From positions 1-24,728 of the forward strand of contig CAZUZO010000037.1 of assembly GCA_964624765.1 (NCBI GenBank): 24,728 nucleotides of DNA, in the 5' to 3' direction. This DNA is from JAGTVB01 sp964624765 (lineage in GTDB: Bacteria; Pseudomonadota; Gammaproteobacteria; HK1). The notes under the pieces are model-generated. The model was not told the origin of the DNA. It ran no database searches and saw only the letters and a program-made list of their open reading frames with translations. How positions within the stretch are numbered: the stretch's first letter is position 1; each line of letters starts with the position of its first letter. Positions 7,485 through 15,685 of this stretch are shown here, in pieces. Made by a program: the position numbers and the translations under genes.

Positions 7485-7629
7485 GGTTTTGGCGCCTGGC
7501 TCAGCTTTACCCTTAGGGCTAGCGGCTTTTGCCGGCCACCCCTTGGCCGCCAGGATGTCGGTCGCGGGAGGCTCGGGCGGTCGCTGGTGTGCTCCAAAGC
7601 GCAATCCTGGCGCAACGATGGACATGGCC
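7473..7629 (-). mobile_element. Degenerate, internally shortened family B element, copy B4
   Basis: Both ends match family B: GGCGTTGGTCATGGTTTTGG at the left (18 of 21 positions against copy B2) and CTGGCGCAACGATGGACATG at the right, with about 40 bp of further similarity (GTGCTCCA and flanking bases). About 50 bp of the interior is missing compared with the 207-bp copies. The flanking 8-mers CGTCTTGT (7465-7472) and GGTCTTAA (7630-7637) agree at five aligned positions (GTCTT), consistent with a decayed 8-bp duplication. It sits between ctaD and the small cox gene and carries that gene's start codon. Confidence 0.62.
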
Positions 7630-7665
7630 GGTCTTAATCGAATTCTTGGGTAGCGCGCTCATTGA

Positions 7666-7697
7666 CCTGCCTGCCCCACCTTGGGAGGTGAGGCAGG
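7666..7697 (-). other. Hairpin downstream of ctaD
   Basis: Inverted repeat CCTGCCT/AGGCAGG with an inner CACCT/AGGTG and a TGGG loop; four unpaired bases sit on one side. It lies about 22 bp after the ctaD stop. No T-run follows in the transcribed (minus) direction, so it is more likely an mRNA-stabilising or processing hairpin than an intrinsic terminator; downstream cox genes must be read through it. Confidence 0.45.
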
Positions 7698-7719
7698 CTT
7701 CATTCCGCTCAAGATCGCC

Positions 7720-9297
7720 TTACTTAACGACCGGTGCCTCCGTGAAGCTGTGGTAGGGCGGCGGCGAGGTCAAAGTCCACTCCAGGCCTTTGGCTCCTTC
7801 CCAAACGTTATCGCTAGCCTTCACGCCACCCCGTATGGTTTGTATGACGATGTAGGCGAACAACAACTGGGATAGTCCGAAGACGAAAGCGCCGATGCTC
7901 GAGACCATATTCCAATTGCTAAACTGCAACGCGTAGTCTGGGATACGTCTGGGCATCCCCGCCAGCCCGAGGAAGTGCTGAGGGAAGAACAAAACGTTTA
8001 CGGAAATGGTGGAAAGCCAGAAGTGCCATTTGCCGAGCGTCTCGTTGTACATGTGTCCAGTCCATTTCGGTAACCAATAGTAGGCACCCGCCATGATCGC
8101 GAACACAGCCCCCGTCACCAGCACATAGTGGAAGTGCGCGACGACAAAATACGTATCGTGGTACTGAAAGTCTGCCGGCGCGATGGCCAACATCAGGCCC
8201 GAGAATCCACCGATCGTAAATAGAACTACGAAGGCGATGGAAAATAGCATCGGCGTCTCGAATGTCATCGAGCCCCTCCACATGGTAGCAACCCAGTTGA
8301 ACACCTTGACGCCAGTGGGGACCGCGATGAGCATCGTCGTATACATGAAAAATAGCTGCCCAGCCAGAGGCATACCGACGGTGAACATGTGGTGCGCCCA
8401 GACGATGAAGGACAGGAAGGCGATGGAGGCTGTGGCGTACACCATCGAGCTGTATCCGAACAACGGCTTGCGGGCAAAAGTGGGGATGATCTGAGAGACG
8501 ATCCCGAAAGCCGGCAAGATCATGATATACACCTCGGGATGCCCGAAGAACCAGAAGATATGCTGGAACATGACCGGGTCGCCACCGCCCGCGGCTAAAA
8601 AGAAGGACGTGCCAAAGAACTTATCCGTCAGCAACATGGTGACGGCTCCAGCCAGCACCGGCATGACTGCTACCAGCAAGAAGGCCGTAATGAGCCAGGT
8701 CCAAATAAACAAGGGCATCTTGAGGAGCGTCATCCCCGGAGCTCGCATGTTGAGGATGGTCACAATGATGTTGATCGCCCCCATCACGGACGATATGCCC
8801 ATGAGGTGAATAGCAAAAATGACGAAGGGAAAGGCATCGCCCGTTTGCAGCACCAACGGAGGATAGATGGTCCAGCCGCCCGCTGGGCCCCCACCGCTCA
8901 TAAACAAGGTGCTGAGCAGCAGCGCGAAGGCGAACGGGAGAATCCAAAAGCTCCAATTGTTCATGCGCGGCAGCGCCATGTCGGGTGCGCCCACCATCAG
9001 CGGCACCAGCCAATTGGCAAACCCCACGAAGGCTGGCATGACGCCGCCAAAGATCATCACCAGCGCATGCAGGGTGGTCATTTGGTTAAAGAAATGGGGT
9101 TCGACCAGCTGCAAGCCGGGCTGAAACAGCTCGGCCCGGATCACCATCGCCATCGCGCCGCCGACGAGAAACATCACCAGCGAGAACAACAAGTATAAGG
9201 TTCCGATATCCTTATGATTGGTGGTAAACACCCAGCGCATGAGCCCAGGCGCGGGCCCGTGCTCATGATGCTCGGCGTGTGCGGTGGCAGAACTCAT
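7720..9297 (-). CDS. ctaD: Cytochrome c oxidase subunit I
   Basis: Catalytic subunit of an A1-type haem-copper oxidase that reduces O2 to water and pumps protons. The 525-residue, 12-helix protein carries the low-spin haem ligands H77 (TTLHALVM) and H390, the high-spin haem ligand H388 (VVAHFHYVL), and CuB ligands H253 with crosslinked Y257 (FFGHPEVYI) plus H302/H303 (WAHHMFT). E255 and the D-channel entry GAPDMALPRMNN (D106) place it in the A1 group; the K-channel Lys is K331 in PTGVKVFNW. It has an ideal AGGAG site 6 nt before the ATG. coxB ends 147 bp upstream; the spacer shows no feature I can support. Confidence 0.98.
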   Translation of the reverse strand: MSSATAHAEHHEHGPAPGLMRWVFTTNHKDIGTLYLLFSLVMFLVGGAMAMVIRAELFQPGLQLVEPHFFNQMTTLHALVMIFGGVMPAFVGFANWLVPLMVGAPDMALPRMNNWSFWILPFAFALLLSTLFMSGGGPAGGWTIYPPLVLQTGDAFPFVIFAIHLMGISSVMGAINIIVTILNMRAPGMTLLKMPLFIWTWLITAFLLVAVMPVLAGAVTMLLTDKFFGTSFFLAAGGGDPVMFQHIFWFFGHPEVYIMILPAFGIVSQIIPTFARKPLFGYSSMVYATASIAFLSFIVWAHHMFTVGMPLAGQLFFMYTTMLIAVPTGVKVFNWVATMWRGSMTFETPMLFSIAFVVLFTIGGFSGLMLAIAPADFQYHDTYFVVAHFHYVLVTGAVFAIMAGAYYWLPKWTGHMYNETLGKWHFWLSTISVNVLFFPQHFLGLAGMPRRIPDYALQFSNWNMVSSIGAFVFGLSQLLFAYIVIQTIRGGVKASDNVWEGAKGLEWTLTSPPPYHSFTEAPVVK

Positions 9298-9444
9298 AGA
9301 TGGCTCCTCTTAGTATTACGCATTATTACCTACCTTGAGTTAAGTATTAGAAGGAGTTTCGCTAAGACGCCTCGGAAGATCATGTTACAAGCTTCTACGC
9401 TGACCCTGGCCGGGGTGTGCGGCTTGCACAATGGTTGCTCCTTA

Positions 9445-10371
9445 TTAGAGCTCGGTCCCCACGATGTCCACCGTCGCCTGCGACGCCGGCAGGGCAGAAG
9501 CCTTAGGCCCCTGGGTGCCGGTTTCAGTCGGCGTTGACTGTGCTGCTTCAGCGGCTAACCGGTCCCGCGCAGCAGCGCCCTGTAAGTTCTTTTGCTCGGC
9601 CACCCATTGTTGATAGTCTTCCTCCGATTTGGCGACAACCACCACTGGCATGAATCCGTGGTCCTTGCCACAAAGCTCTGCACACTGACCGCGGTACACG
9701 CCTGGTTCAGGAATGCGTGTCCACATCTCGTTTACAAATCCCGGGATGGCATCTTTTTTCCAGCCTAATTCGGGCACCCACCAGGCGTGGATGACGTCAT
9801 CGGCGGTGATCAGCAAGCGAATTTTTTTGTCTGCCGGCACCACCATCGGATTATCCACTTCGAGGAGGTAATTCTCGGCTTGGCTTGGATCATCGTATAC
9901 CGCGGCACGGCTTGACGGATGAAGATTACTGAAGAAACTCACCTCATCTTCCAAATAATCGTACTTCCATTTCCACTGGTAGCCGGTAATCTTAATCGTG
10001 AGGTCCGGATCAGAGGTGTCCTCCATCGCAATGAGGGTCCGTGTGGCGGGGATGGCCATTCCGACCAGTATAAATACCGGGATAATGGTCCACAGGACTT
10101 CAGCGGCTGTGCTGTGGTGAAACTGTGCCGGTTTTGCACCCTTTGATTTACGGTGTTTCCAGATGGACCAGAACATTACACCGAACACGAGGGCGCCGAT
10201 GATGACGCAGATCCAAAGGATATACATGTGCAGGTCATAAACCTGCTGACTAATCTCCGTGACGCCTTGCGGCATATTGAGTGCCCAATCTGCCATGGCC
10301 TCGCCGGAGACAAGCGCCATGAAACTCCCGAATAAGCTTCCTATACCGATGCTCGTGTTCCGCAACCACAT
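9445..10371 (-). CDS. coxB: Cytochrome c oxidase subunit II
   Basis: Subunit II accepts electrons from cytochrome c through the binuclear CuA centre. The 308-residue protein has an N-terminal signal-like helix (about 8-26), two transmembrane helices (about 45-70 and 92-113) and a periplasmic cupredoxin domain. The CuA ligands are all visible: H195 (VIHAWWVPELG), then C230, E232, C234, H238 and M241 in GQCAELCGKDHGFM. There is no C-terminal CxxCH, so it lacks the fused cytochrome c domain of caa3 oxidases; the tail past residue 250 is low-complexity Ala/Gln/Thr-rich. GAGAGGA abuts the ATG, and a GGGAG lies about 11 nt upstream. Confidence 0.97.
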   Translation of the reverse strand: MWLRNTSIGIGSLFGSFMALVSGEAMADWALNMPQGVTEISQQVYDLHMYILWICVIIGALVFGVMFWSIWKHRKSKGAKPAQFHHSTAAEVLWTIIPVFILVGMAIPATRTLIAMEDTSDPDLTIKITGYQWKWKYDYLEDEVSFFSNLHPSSRAAVYDDPSQAENYLLEVDNPMVVPADKKIRLLITADDVIHAWWVPELGWKKDAIPGFVNEMWTRIPEPGVYRGQCAELCGKDHGFMPVVVVAKSEEDYQQWVAEQKNLQGAAARDRLAAEAAQSTPTETGTQGPKASALPASQATVDIVGTEL

Positions 10372-10443
10372 TCCTCTCTTACTCCCAACGGGTATTAGTG
10401 GCCCGTGAAGGCCGGATTCATTGTATATGATTCGGAATCGCCA

Positions 10444-10923
10444 TCAGGGCCCTTCCCGAATCGCCCGCCGAAGGTCATCCGCCAGCGCTCGACGTTCCCT
10501 TTCGTTCAAAAACGCCCCCAACTCAATCTGTCGACCGTGGGAACGAATGACCAGTTTGCTCGGATGCTGCTCATAGGGAGGTATTAGCAACTCCACCGTC
10601 GCCCAGGGCCGAGGCAGAAGCCAGCGTTCCTCAGGCCGATGCTGTCCCTTCTCCACCTCTACATAGCCGGGTCGGATGGATACGACCTCACGGCGATGGC
10701 AGCGACGCGCACACACATACAGCGCAGTGCCAAGAGCAATCAACTCCAGCCCGGCGAATGGAATCACCGGCCAGAACCCGACTGCGCCGAAGCTTAGAGC
10801 GATGGCCATCGATACCAGCACCATGACGAGGAAGAATCGCTTGGTGCTCTGCCAAGAAAGAGACCGGTTCGGTCGTAGTACGAACCGTTGGTTTTGGTTG
10901 TTATCGAGTGTTATTGCCACCAT
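10444..10923 (-). CDS. DUF2244 family membrane protein
   Basis: A 159-residue protein with two adjacent transmembrane helices (FFLVMVLVSMAIALSFGAVG and IPFAGLELIALGTALYVCAR) followed by a soluble domain with RREVVSIRPGYVEVEKG and ELGAFLNERERRALADDLR. This matches the DUF2244 family, common next to cytochrome oxidase genes in proteobacteria; the molecular function is not established. It lies just upstream of coxB in the same direction, with 72 bp between them, and may be the first gene of the oxidase operon. The start ATG at 10923 has no convincing ribosome site. Confidence 0.8.
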   Translation of the reverse strand: MVAITLDNNQNQRFVLRPNRSLSWQSTKRFFLVMVLVSMAIALSFGAVGFWPVIPFAGLELIALGTALYVCARRCHRREVVSIRPGYVEVEKGQHRPEERWLLPRPWATVELLIPPYEQHPSKLVIRSHGRQIELGAFLNERERRALADDLRRAIREGP

Positions 10924-11025
10924 AAGCTTGGTTGATTAGGCTAGAGTCCAATTAATAAGTTGCGCAATCCTAGCGTCAAGTGGCCATTATTTAGTACAAA
11001 ATCTCTTTATACAGACATAATGGGC

Positions 11026-11736
11026 TCATGTCGCTAAGTGTTTTCCCATAAGTGCAGTGAGGCCGCTTACGAGATAGGGCGAGAAAGTAGCCTCTGACGG
11101 TGATAGGACCGGCGGAATAGCACCTATCAGCGGCGCGTCGATCCGGTTAAGCAGGGCCGTTATGTTGCGGTCGGCGCGTGCCATTGAAGGGTCGATTTGG
11201 TTGGCGACCCAGCCCATGAGCCTCACATTCCGGCGCTCAATACTTTCCACCGATAACAGCGCGTGATTTAGGCAGCCGAGTCGAAGACCCACGACCAGCA
11301 CCACCGGCAAGGATAAATACTCCACTAATTCGGCAACGGTTTGATGGTTGTCGATAGGGACTAACCACCCTCCCACTCCCTCCACCAGACACCAGTCCAC
11401 CTGTTGAGAGATGCGTTGGTAAGCGTCGGCGATCGCGGCCATCGAAATGCTTGTGCCAACCTCTTCGGCTGCGATGTGGGGCGCGATGGCAGGCTCCAAG
11501 GCGTACGGATTGATGTCCCGGTAGGGAACTGAGATGGAACACAGTTTCTGGATAGCGACGGCGTCGGCATTTCGCAAGCCGTGTTCTGTGTGGTAGCAAC
11601 CACTCGCAACCGGCTTCATACCGGCTACCTTGAGCCCCCGCTGATGCAAGCAGGACATGAGTCCGAGAGTAACTTGAGTCTTGCCGACCCCTGTGTCCGT
11701 CCCTGTGATAAACAGTCCACGTCCTGGGCTGGTCAT
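11026..11736 (-). CDS. bioD: Dethiobiotin synthetase
   Basis: BioD carboxylates 7,8-diaminopelargonate with CO2 and ATP to give dethiobiotin. The 236-residue protein has the Walker A loop GTDTGVGKT at residues 12-20, the MKPVASGC strand (substrate-binding Lys at about 41), and the Mg/ATP segment VEGVGGWLVPI at about 119-129. The ATG overlaps the bioC stop in an ATGA (11733-11736), so translation is probably coupled. It is the last gene of the biotin operon. Confidence 0.96.
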   Translation of the reverse strand: MTSPGRGLFITGTDTGVGKTQVTLGLMSCLHQRGLKVAGMKPVASGCYHTEHGLRNADAVAIQKLCSISVPYRDINPYALEPAIAPHIAAEEVGTSISMAAIADAYQRISQQVDWCLVEGVGGWLVPIDNHQTVAELVEYLSLPVVLVVGLRLGCLNHALLSVESIERRNVRLMGWVANQIDPSMARADRNITALLNRIDAPLIGAIPPVLSPSEATFSPYLVSGLTALMGKHLAT

Positions 11737-12623
11737 GGTCCGACAGTCCCTTCATGCGGCGCCTTTGTGGAATGCAAGGCGGATACTGGAATGGTCACTG
11801 GGCGCGGCTGGGGCTTCCAGGCATGAGCATAGACAACCTCATAGGTAGCTGGCAGCAAACCCTCTTGGCGGTATGCTTCGTAGGCCTGAGCCATGGCGTG
11901 CATGCGTTGCTTCCCCGTTAACGCACGTTGTCTGCTACTGGTCACATTGTGAGCGCCCAAGGATTTGAGATCCCTCATCAGGGACCTCACATCCCGGTAG
12001 GTCATAGTCAGGCGCTCGGTGTCGACGACCACATCTTGGAAACCGCTGGCCATCAGCTCATCTCCGATATCATGAAGATCTTGGAATGAATTCACATGGC
12101 TGTGGCCATCGACTTTAGCAAAACTATGGCGCAATTCTTGCAAAGTATCTGGGCCAAAGGTTGAAAACACCAAGAGCCCTCCAGGGGCAAGCACACGAGC
12201 GAACTCACTATAGGTCTGTTGTAGCTGGTTGCACCATTGCAGAGTCAGATTCGAAAATACGAGCTCCACACTCTGGTGGCCGAACGGCAACGATTCGGCA
12301 TCTGCACACACAAAGCACTGGCGAGAAAAAAAGCGCGGCGCCTTCTGGCGTGCTCGCCTCAACATGGCCTCCGCTAGATCCAAAGCAATGATAGAGGCAT
12401 GTCGGTAACGTTTCTCCAGCTGCCTCAAACAGATGCCGGTGCCAGCGCCTAAATCAAGCACCCTCTTGGGCCGCAGACGCACGGGTTCTAAGTGCTCCAA
12501 CAAGCGCTCTGCGACTGTGCGTTGCAGCACCGCCACCTCGTCATAGGTAGTCGCTGCACGCTCAAATGCCGCGCGCACCATTCGCTTATCTACCGTTGCG
12601 GGGATACCCATAACAGACTTCAT
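11733..12623 (-). CDS. bioC: Malonyl-ACP O-methyltransferase BioC
   Basis: BioC methylates the free carboxyl of malonyl-ACP with SAM, disguising it so fatty acid synthase can build the pimeloyl chain. The 296-residue protein has the class I methyltransferase motif I VLDLGAGTGICLRQL at about 55-69, IIALDLAEAML (motif II region), and VFSNLTLQWCNQL, typical of BioC. The frame is open to 12686, but ATG 12623 is preferred: AGGTG lies 7 nt upstream, and the family motif VRAAFERAATTYDEVAVLQ begins about 16 residues later. This gives a 38-bp overlap with bioH; ATG 12611 is an alternative. It works with BioH, next upstream. Confidence 0.93.
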   Translation of the reverse strand: MKSVMGIPATVDKRMVRAAFERAATTYDEVAVLQRTVAERLLEHLEPVRLRPKRVLDLGAGTGICLRQLEKRYRHASIIALDLAEAMLRRARQKAPRFFSRQCFVCADAESLPFGHQSVELVFSNLTLQWCNQLQQTYSEFARVLAPGGLLVFSTFGPDTLQELRHSFAKVDGHSHVNSFQDLHDIGDELMASGFQDVVVDTERLTMTYRDVRSLMRDLKSLGAHNVTSSRQRALTGKQRMHAMAQAYEAYRQEGLLPATYEVVYAHAWKPQPRPVTIPVSALHSTKAPHEGTVGP

Positions 12624-13383
12624 CGAGGAACACCTGCAATCGCGCGAGAAAGGCCTCTTGATGTGAGATAAACGGTGCATGACCACTGTTGGCTAAGATG
12701 TTGCCAAACCAGTTGGGCCGTAGCACGCTCAGCGCGTCTGACACGGCTGCGGGCACCAACACATCGCGCCCACCGAAAAACATTAGTGTTGGGCAGTCTA
12801 TCGTGTGCAGTACGGGGCGAAGATCCGTAGTCTGCAGAACCGCGAGACCGGTTTGCAGTACGGACGGGTCAACTGCAGCACGTTCCAGGACCTGCTGCCG
12901 AAACTTCTTGATCACCCGACGCGCACTTTCACCCTGCCCAGCTTGAAGGGTCAAGAATCGCAGCAGGGTGCCCTGGTAATCTGACGCGAGCCCCTCAGCG
13001 AACGCAGCTAATTGCCGGCCGGGCAAGCCGTATGGCCAATCCGGTTTTTGCACAAAGCAGGGAGTACTTGCCACCAGTATCAACGCCCGCACCTTGCTCG
13101 GGTAACGCAGCGCCGCAGCCATGGCCACCATACCCCCGAGCGACCATCCCATGCAGACAGTCGGCTCGGTGATCACAGCGGCCACTGCTTCCACCATCGC
13201 TTCCAGCCCTACGGCTGGACCGAGACTATGGTTTCCTCCGTACCCCGGCAGGTCGAGCGTTGTGACGCGGTAGTACGCGCTGAGTAAGCGCTGAGTATCC
13301 CTCCAGACTCCACTATCAAGCCCCCACCCATGAAGAGCCAGTACTGGGCAACCTTGCCCGAAGGCATAGCGATAAGGGGTCAT
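12586..13383 (-). CDS. bioH: Pimeloyl-ACP methyl ester esterase BioH
   Basis: BioH removes the methyl group added by BioC from pimeloyl-ACP methyl ester, ending chain extension. The 265-residue alpha/beta hydrolase shows the oxyanion-region motif LHGWGLDSGVW, nucleophile S81 in GWSLGG, acid D207 in GGRDVLVP and H235 in SGHAPF, almost the same positions as E. coli (S82, D207, H235). Its ATG overlaps the bioF stop as ATGA, and its end overlaps bioC. Confidence 0.95.
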   Translation of the reverse strand: MTPYRYAFGQGCPVLALHGWGLDSGVWRDTQRLLSAYYRVTTLDLPGYGGNHSLGPAVGLEAMVEAVAAVITEPTVCMGWSLGGMVAMAAALRYPSKVRALILVASTPCFVQKPDWPYGLPGRQLAAFAEGLASDYQGTLLRFLTLQAGQGESARRVIKKFRQQVLERAAVDPSVLQTGLAVLQTTDLRPVLHTIDCPTLMFFGGRDVLVPAAVSDALSVLRPNWFGNILANSGHAPFISHQEAFLARLQVFLDEVCYGYPRNGR

Positions 13384-14600
13384 GACAGGATATCGGAGAG
13401 GTTGTCGAGTAGTCGGTCGACATCCTCGAATCGATGGCCTGCAGATAAGGTTATGCGGAGGCGGGCACTGCCTTTCGGAACTGTCGGGGGGCGAATGGCG
13501 GTGACGAATAAGCCACGCGTTCGTAACTCCGCGCTGACACGAAGAGCGGCCTGCGCTGTACCCAGCACCAATGGCTGGATGGGGCTAGTCGAGTCTCTGG
13601 TGGGGAAGCCTAGTCGCTTTGCTCCGTCACGAAAGTGCGCCACCAATTGATGTAGATGTTGGCGCCGCCAGGCTTCCTCTCGCATGACCCGCAAGCTGGC
13701 GCGCGTCGCCTCGGCGAAGGCTGGCGGCAAAGCCGTAGTGTAGATGTAGCTGCGGGCCTTCTGCACCAGTAGCTCGATGAGTGCGTGCGACCCCGCCACG
13801 AAAGCCCCGAAGGTGCCAAATGCCTTGCCTAGAGTTCCGACTAAGATCGGCACCTCGTCTGGTCCGAGGTTAAAGTGCTCTAGCGTTCCACGGCCACCTG
13901 TGCCGATCACACCCAGGCCGTGAGCGTCATCCACCATCAATGGACATCCGCAGCGTTGGGCCAGGGCGGCGAGCTGAGGTAACGGTGCGAAATCACCGTC
14001 CATACTGAAAAGGCCGTCGGTTACGATGAAACTCCTTGTAGCGCGGCGATGCTCGAGAAGCTGCTGGAGGTGCTCGATGTCAGCATGGCGATAGCGCCGC
14101 AGCCGGGCGCCTGACAGGAGCCCGGCATCGATCAGGGAGGCATGGTTTAGCCGATCTTGCAACAGTTCGGTGTTGCGACCGGCCAGGGCCGTCACGACGC
14201 CCAGGTTCGCCATATAACCAGTGGAGAAAAGGATGGCGGCTTCACGTCCCGTGAAATTGGCAAGTTCTTGCTCTAGCGCCCGATGGGGGTGGCTATGACC
14301 ACTGACGAGATGAGAGGCCCCGCTACCCACCCCGTACGAGCGGACGCCGCGTTGAACAGCTGCAATGATCGCCGGGTGGTTCGCTAAAGCGAGATAATCG
14401 TTACTACAAAACGTCAGGTATTGACGTCCATCGATCACTGCACTCACGCCTTGGGGCCCTTCCAGCTGTGGACGAACACGCAACAGCTGTTGTACTCGTC
14501 GTTGCTCGAGTTGGGCCAAGAGGTCCCTATCGAGCCGTTCTGCAAGTGACAGTGCAGGATTACAAGCGGTTGTGTGACGCTGAGATGACGGACGCATCAT
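13380..14600 (-). CDS. bioF: 8-amino-7-oxononanoate synthase
   Basis: PLP-dependent condensation of pimeloyl-ACP (or -CoA) with L-alanine. The 406-residue protein has PLP contacts VTDGLFSMDGD (about 193-203), D224/D225 and H227 in MVDDAHGLG, and the Schiff-base K259 in VGTLGKAFG. The substrate-site LTFCSNDYLALANHP near 62 is typical. It is about 20 residues longer than E. coli BioF at the N-terminus; the ATG at 14600 follows bioB by 20 bp and lacks a clear ribosome site, so the true start could be further in. Confidence 0.96.
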   Translation of the reverse strand: MMRPSSQRHTTACNPALSLAERLDRDLLAQLEQRRVQQLLRVRPQLEGPQGVSAVIDGRQYLTFCSNDYLALANHPAIIAAVQRGVRSYGVGSGASHLVSGHSHPHRALEQELANFTGREAAILFSTGYMANLGVVTALAGRNTELLQDRLNHASLIDAGLLSGARLRRYRHADIEHLQQLLEHRRATRSFIVTDGLFSMDGDFAPLPQLAALAQRCGCPLMVDDAHGLGVIGTGGRGTLEHFNLGPDEVPILVGTLGKAFGTFGAFVAGSHALIELLVQKARSYIYTTALPPAFAEATRASLRVMREEAWRRQHLHQLVAHFRDGAKRLGFPTRDSTSPIQPLVLGTAQAALRVSAELRTRGLFVTAIRPPTVPKGSARLRITLSAGHRFEDVDRLLDNLSDILS

Positions 14601-14620
14601 TGGGTTGTTGTAGAGCTTAG

Positions 14621-15601
14621 TTATAACGTCTTAGGCGTTATCCCAAGGCGATCCAACAACCGCCGGTCCCGAGCCCGAGAGGGATTGTCGGTGGTCAATA
14701 GTTTCTCACCGTAGAAAATCGAGTTAGCCCCGGCCAGAAAACATAGAGCTTGCATCTCATCGGACATTTGCTCTCGGCCCGCGGATAGGCGCACATAAGA
14801 CGCTGGCATGAGGATTCGGGCAAGCGCCACGGTGCGCACAAATTCCAGGGAATCCAGCACTTCCGTGCCCGCCAACGGTGTGCCCTCTACCTGGACCAAC
14901 AGATTGATGGGTACGCTTTCAGGATGGTTGGGTAACGTTGCTAGCTCGACGAGCAACCCCAATCGATCGTCCAAATCTTCTCCCATACCGAGGATTCCAC
15001 CGCAGCACACGTTGATACCGGCCTCACGTACGTGGGAAAGCGTTGCAAGCCGGTCTTGGTAGGTCCTGGTAGAGATAATCTGACTGTAGTATTCCGGGGA
15101 GGTATCGAGGTTATGATTGTAGTAATCGAGCCCGGCTTCCTTCAGGTGTCGCGCTTGCTCGGCGTCCAGCATGCCTAGCGTGACGCAGGTCTCAAGGCCG
15201 AGTGCCTTGACGCCCTCAACCATCTTGAGTACTTCCCCGAGGTCGCTCTGTTTCGGTGCTCGCCAGGCGGCCCCCATGCAAAAGCGAGTCGCCCCTTGGT
15301 TCTTAGCCTCCCGAGCGGCCTCAAGGACGTTATCGAGAGGTAATAGCCGCTCCACCTCGCGACCTGGCGGATAGTGGGCACTTTGGGGACAGTACGCACA
15401 ATCCTCTGGGCAGGCGCCCGTCTTGATGCTGAGTAACGTGCTGACCTGTATTTCATTCGGATTGAATCGCGTCCGATGGACTTGCTGGGCGTGAAACAGC
15501 AGATCGTTAAAGGACAAGCGGTAAATGGCCGCCGCTTCCTGGAGACTCCAGTCATATCTAAGCCCCTGTGAAATCGGCACGGCCGGATCTCCTCCATGCA
15601 T
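14621..15601 (-). CDS. bioB: Biotin synthase
   Basis: Radical-SAM enzyme inserting sulfur into dethiobiotin, the last step of biotin synthesis. The [4Fe-4S] motif CPEDCAYC gives C64, C68 and C71; downstream are YYNHNLDTSPEYY and RLSAGREQM (the Arg ligand to the [2Fe-2S] cluster). With ATG 15601 the protein has 326 residues; GAGGA lies 8 nt upstream. The frame is open to 15730, but the added 43 residues are not family-like. A GTG at 15580 behind GGAGG is another possible start. First gene of the operon; it diverges from comF. Confidence 0.95.
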   Translation of the reverse strand: MHGGDPAVPISQGLRYDWSLQEAAAIYRLSFNDLLFHAQQVHRTRFNPNEIQVSTLLSIKTGACPEDCAYCPQSAHYPPGREVERLLPLDNVLEAAREAKNQGATRFCMGAAWRAPKQSDLGEVLKMVEGVKALGLETCVTLGMLDAEQARHLKEAGLDYYNHNLDTSPEYYSQIISTRTYQDRLATLSHVREAGINVCCGGILGMGEDLDDRLGLLVELATLPNHPESVPINLLVQVEGTPLAGTEVLDSLEFVRTVALARILMPASYVRLSAGREQMSDEMQALCFLAGANSIFYGEKLLTTDNPSRARDRRLLDRLGITPKTL

Positions 15602-15649
15602 AAATCGAATCCTCGTGGTTTTTTCCATTGTGTTGATGGTGACGCTAGA

Positions 15650-15679
15650 ATCATCCCTGGAAAACATGACCGCTGTCAA
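15650..15679 (-). promoter_or_regulatory. Candidate bioB promoter
   Basis: Minus-strand TTGACA (15674-15679), an 18-bp spacer, then GATGAT (15650-15655). The -35 is a perfect consensus; the -10 matches 4 of 6, including the key A2 and T6. It lies about 50 bp before the bioB ATG and within the short spacer shared with comF. I looked for a BirA-type palindrome and did not find one overlapping it. Confidence 0.5.
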
Positions 15680-15685
15680 TGCAAG

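Noticed and set aside
7485..7625. Pro/Ala-rich leader extending the small cox protein to 81 residues
   Set aside because: This stretch is covered by degenerate element B4; the family-like part begins at ATG 7484.
8183..9198. Plus-strand open frames opposite ctaD
   Set aside because: They lie wholly antisense to a strongly conserved gene and have no recognisable motif or ribosome site.
10378..10443. Promoter for coxB (CTGATG, 16 bp, TACAAT on the minus strand)
   Set aside because: The -10 is fair but the -35 matches only 3 of 6, and coxB may be transcribed from upstream of the DUF2244 gene.
10924..11025. Promoter for the DUF2244/cox operon (TTGACG with TATTAA, 16 bp apart)
   Set aside because: Plausible but the -10 and spacing are both sub-optimal and two overlapping registers fit equally; not listed as a feature.
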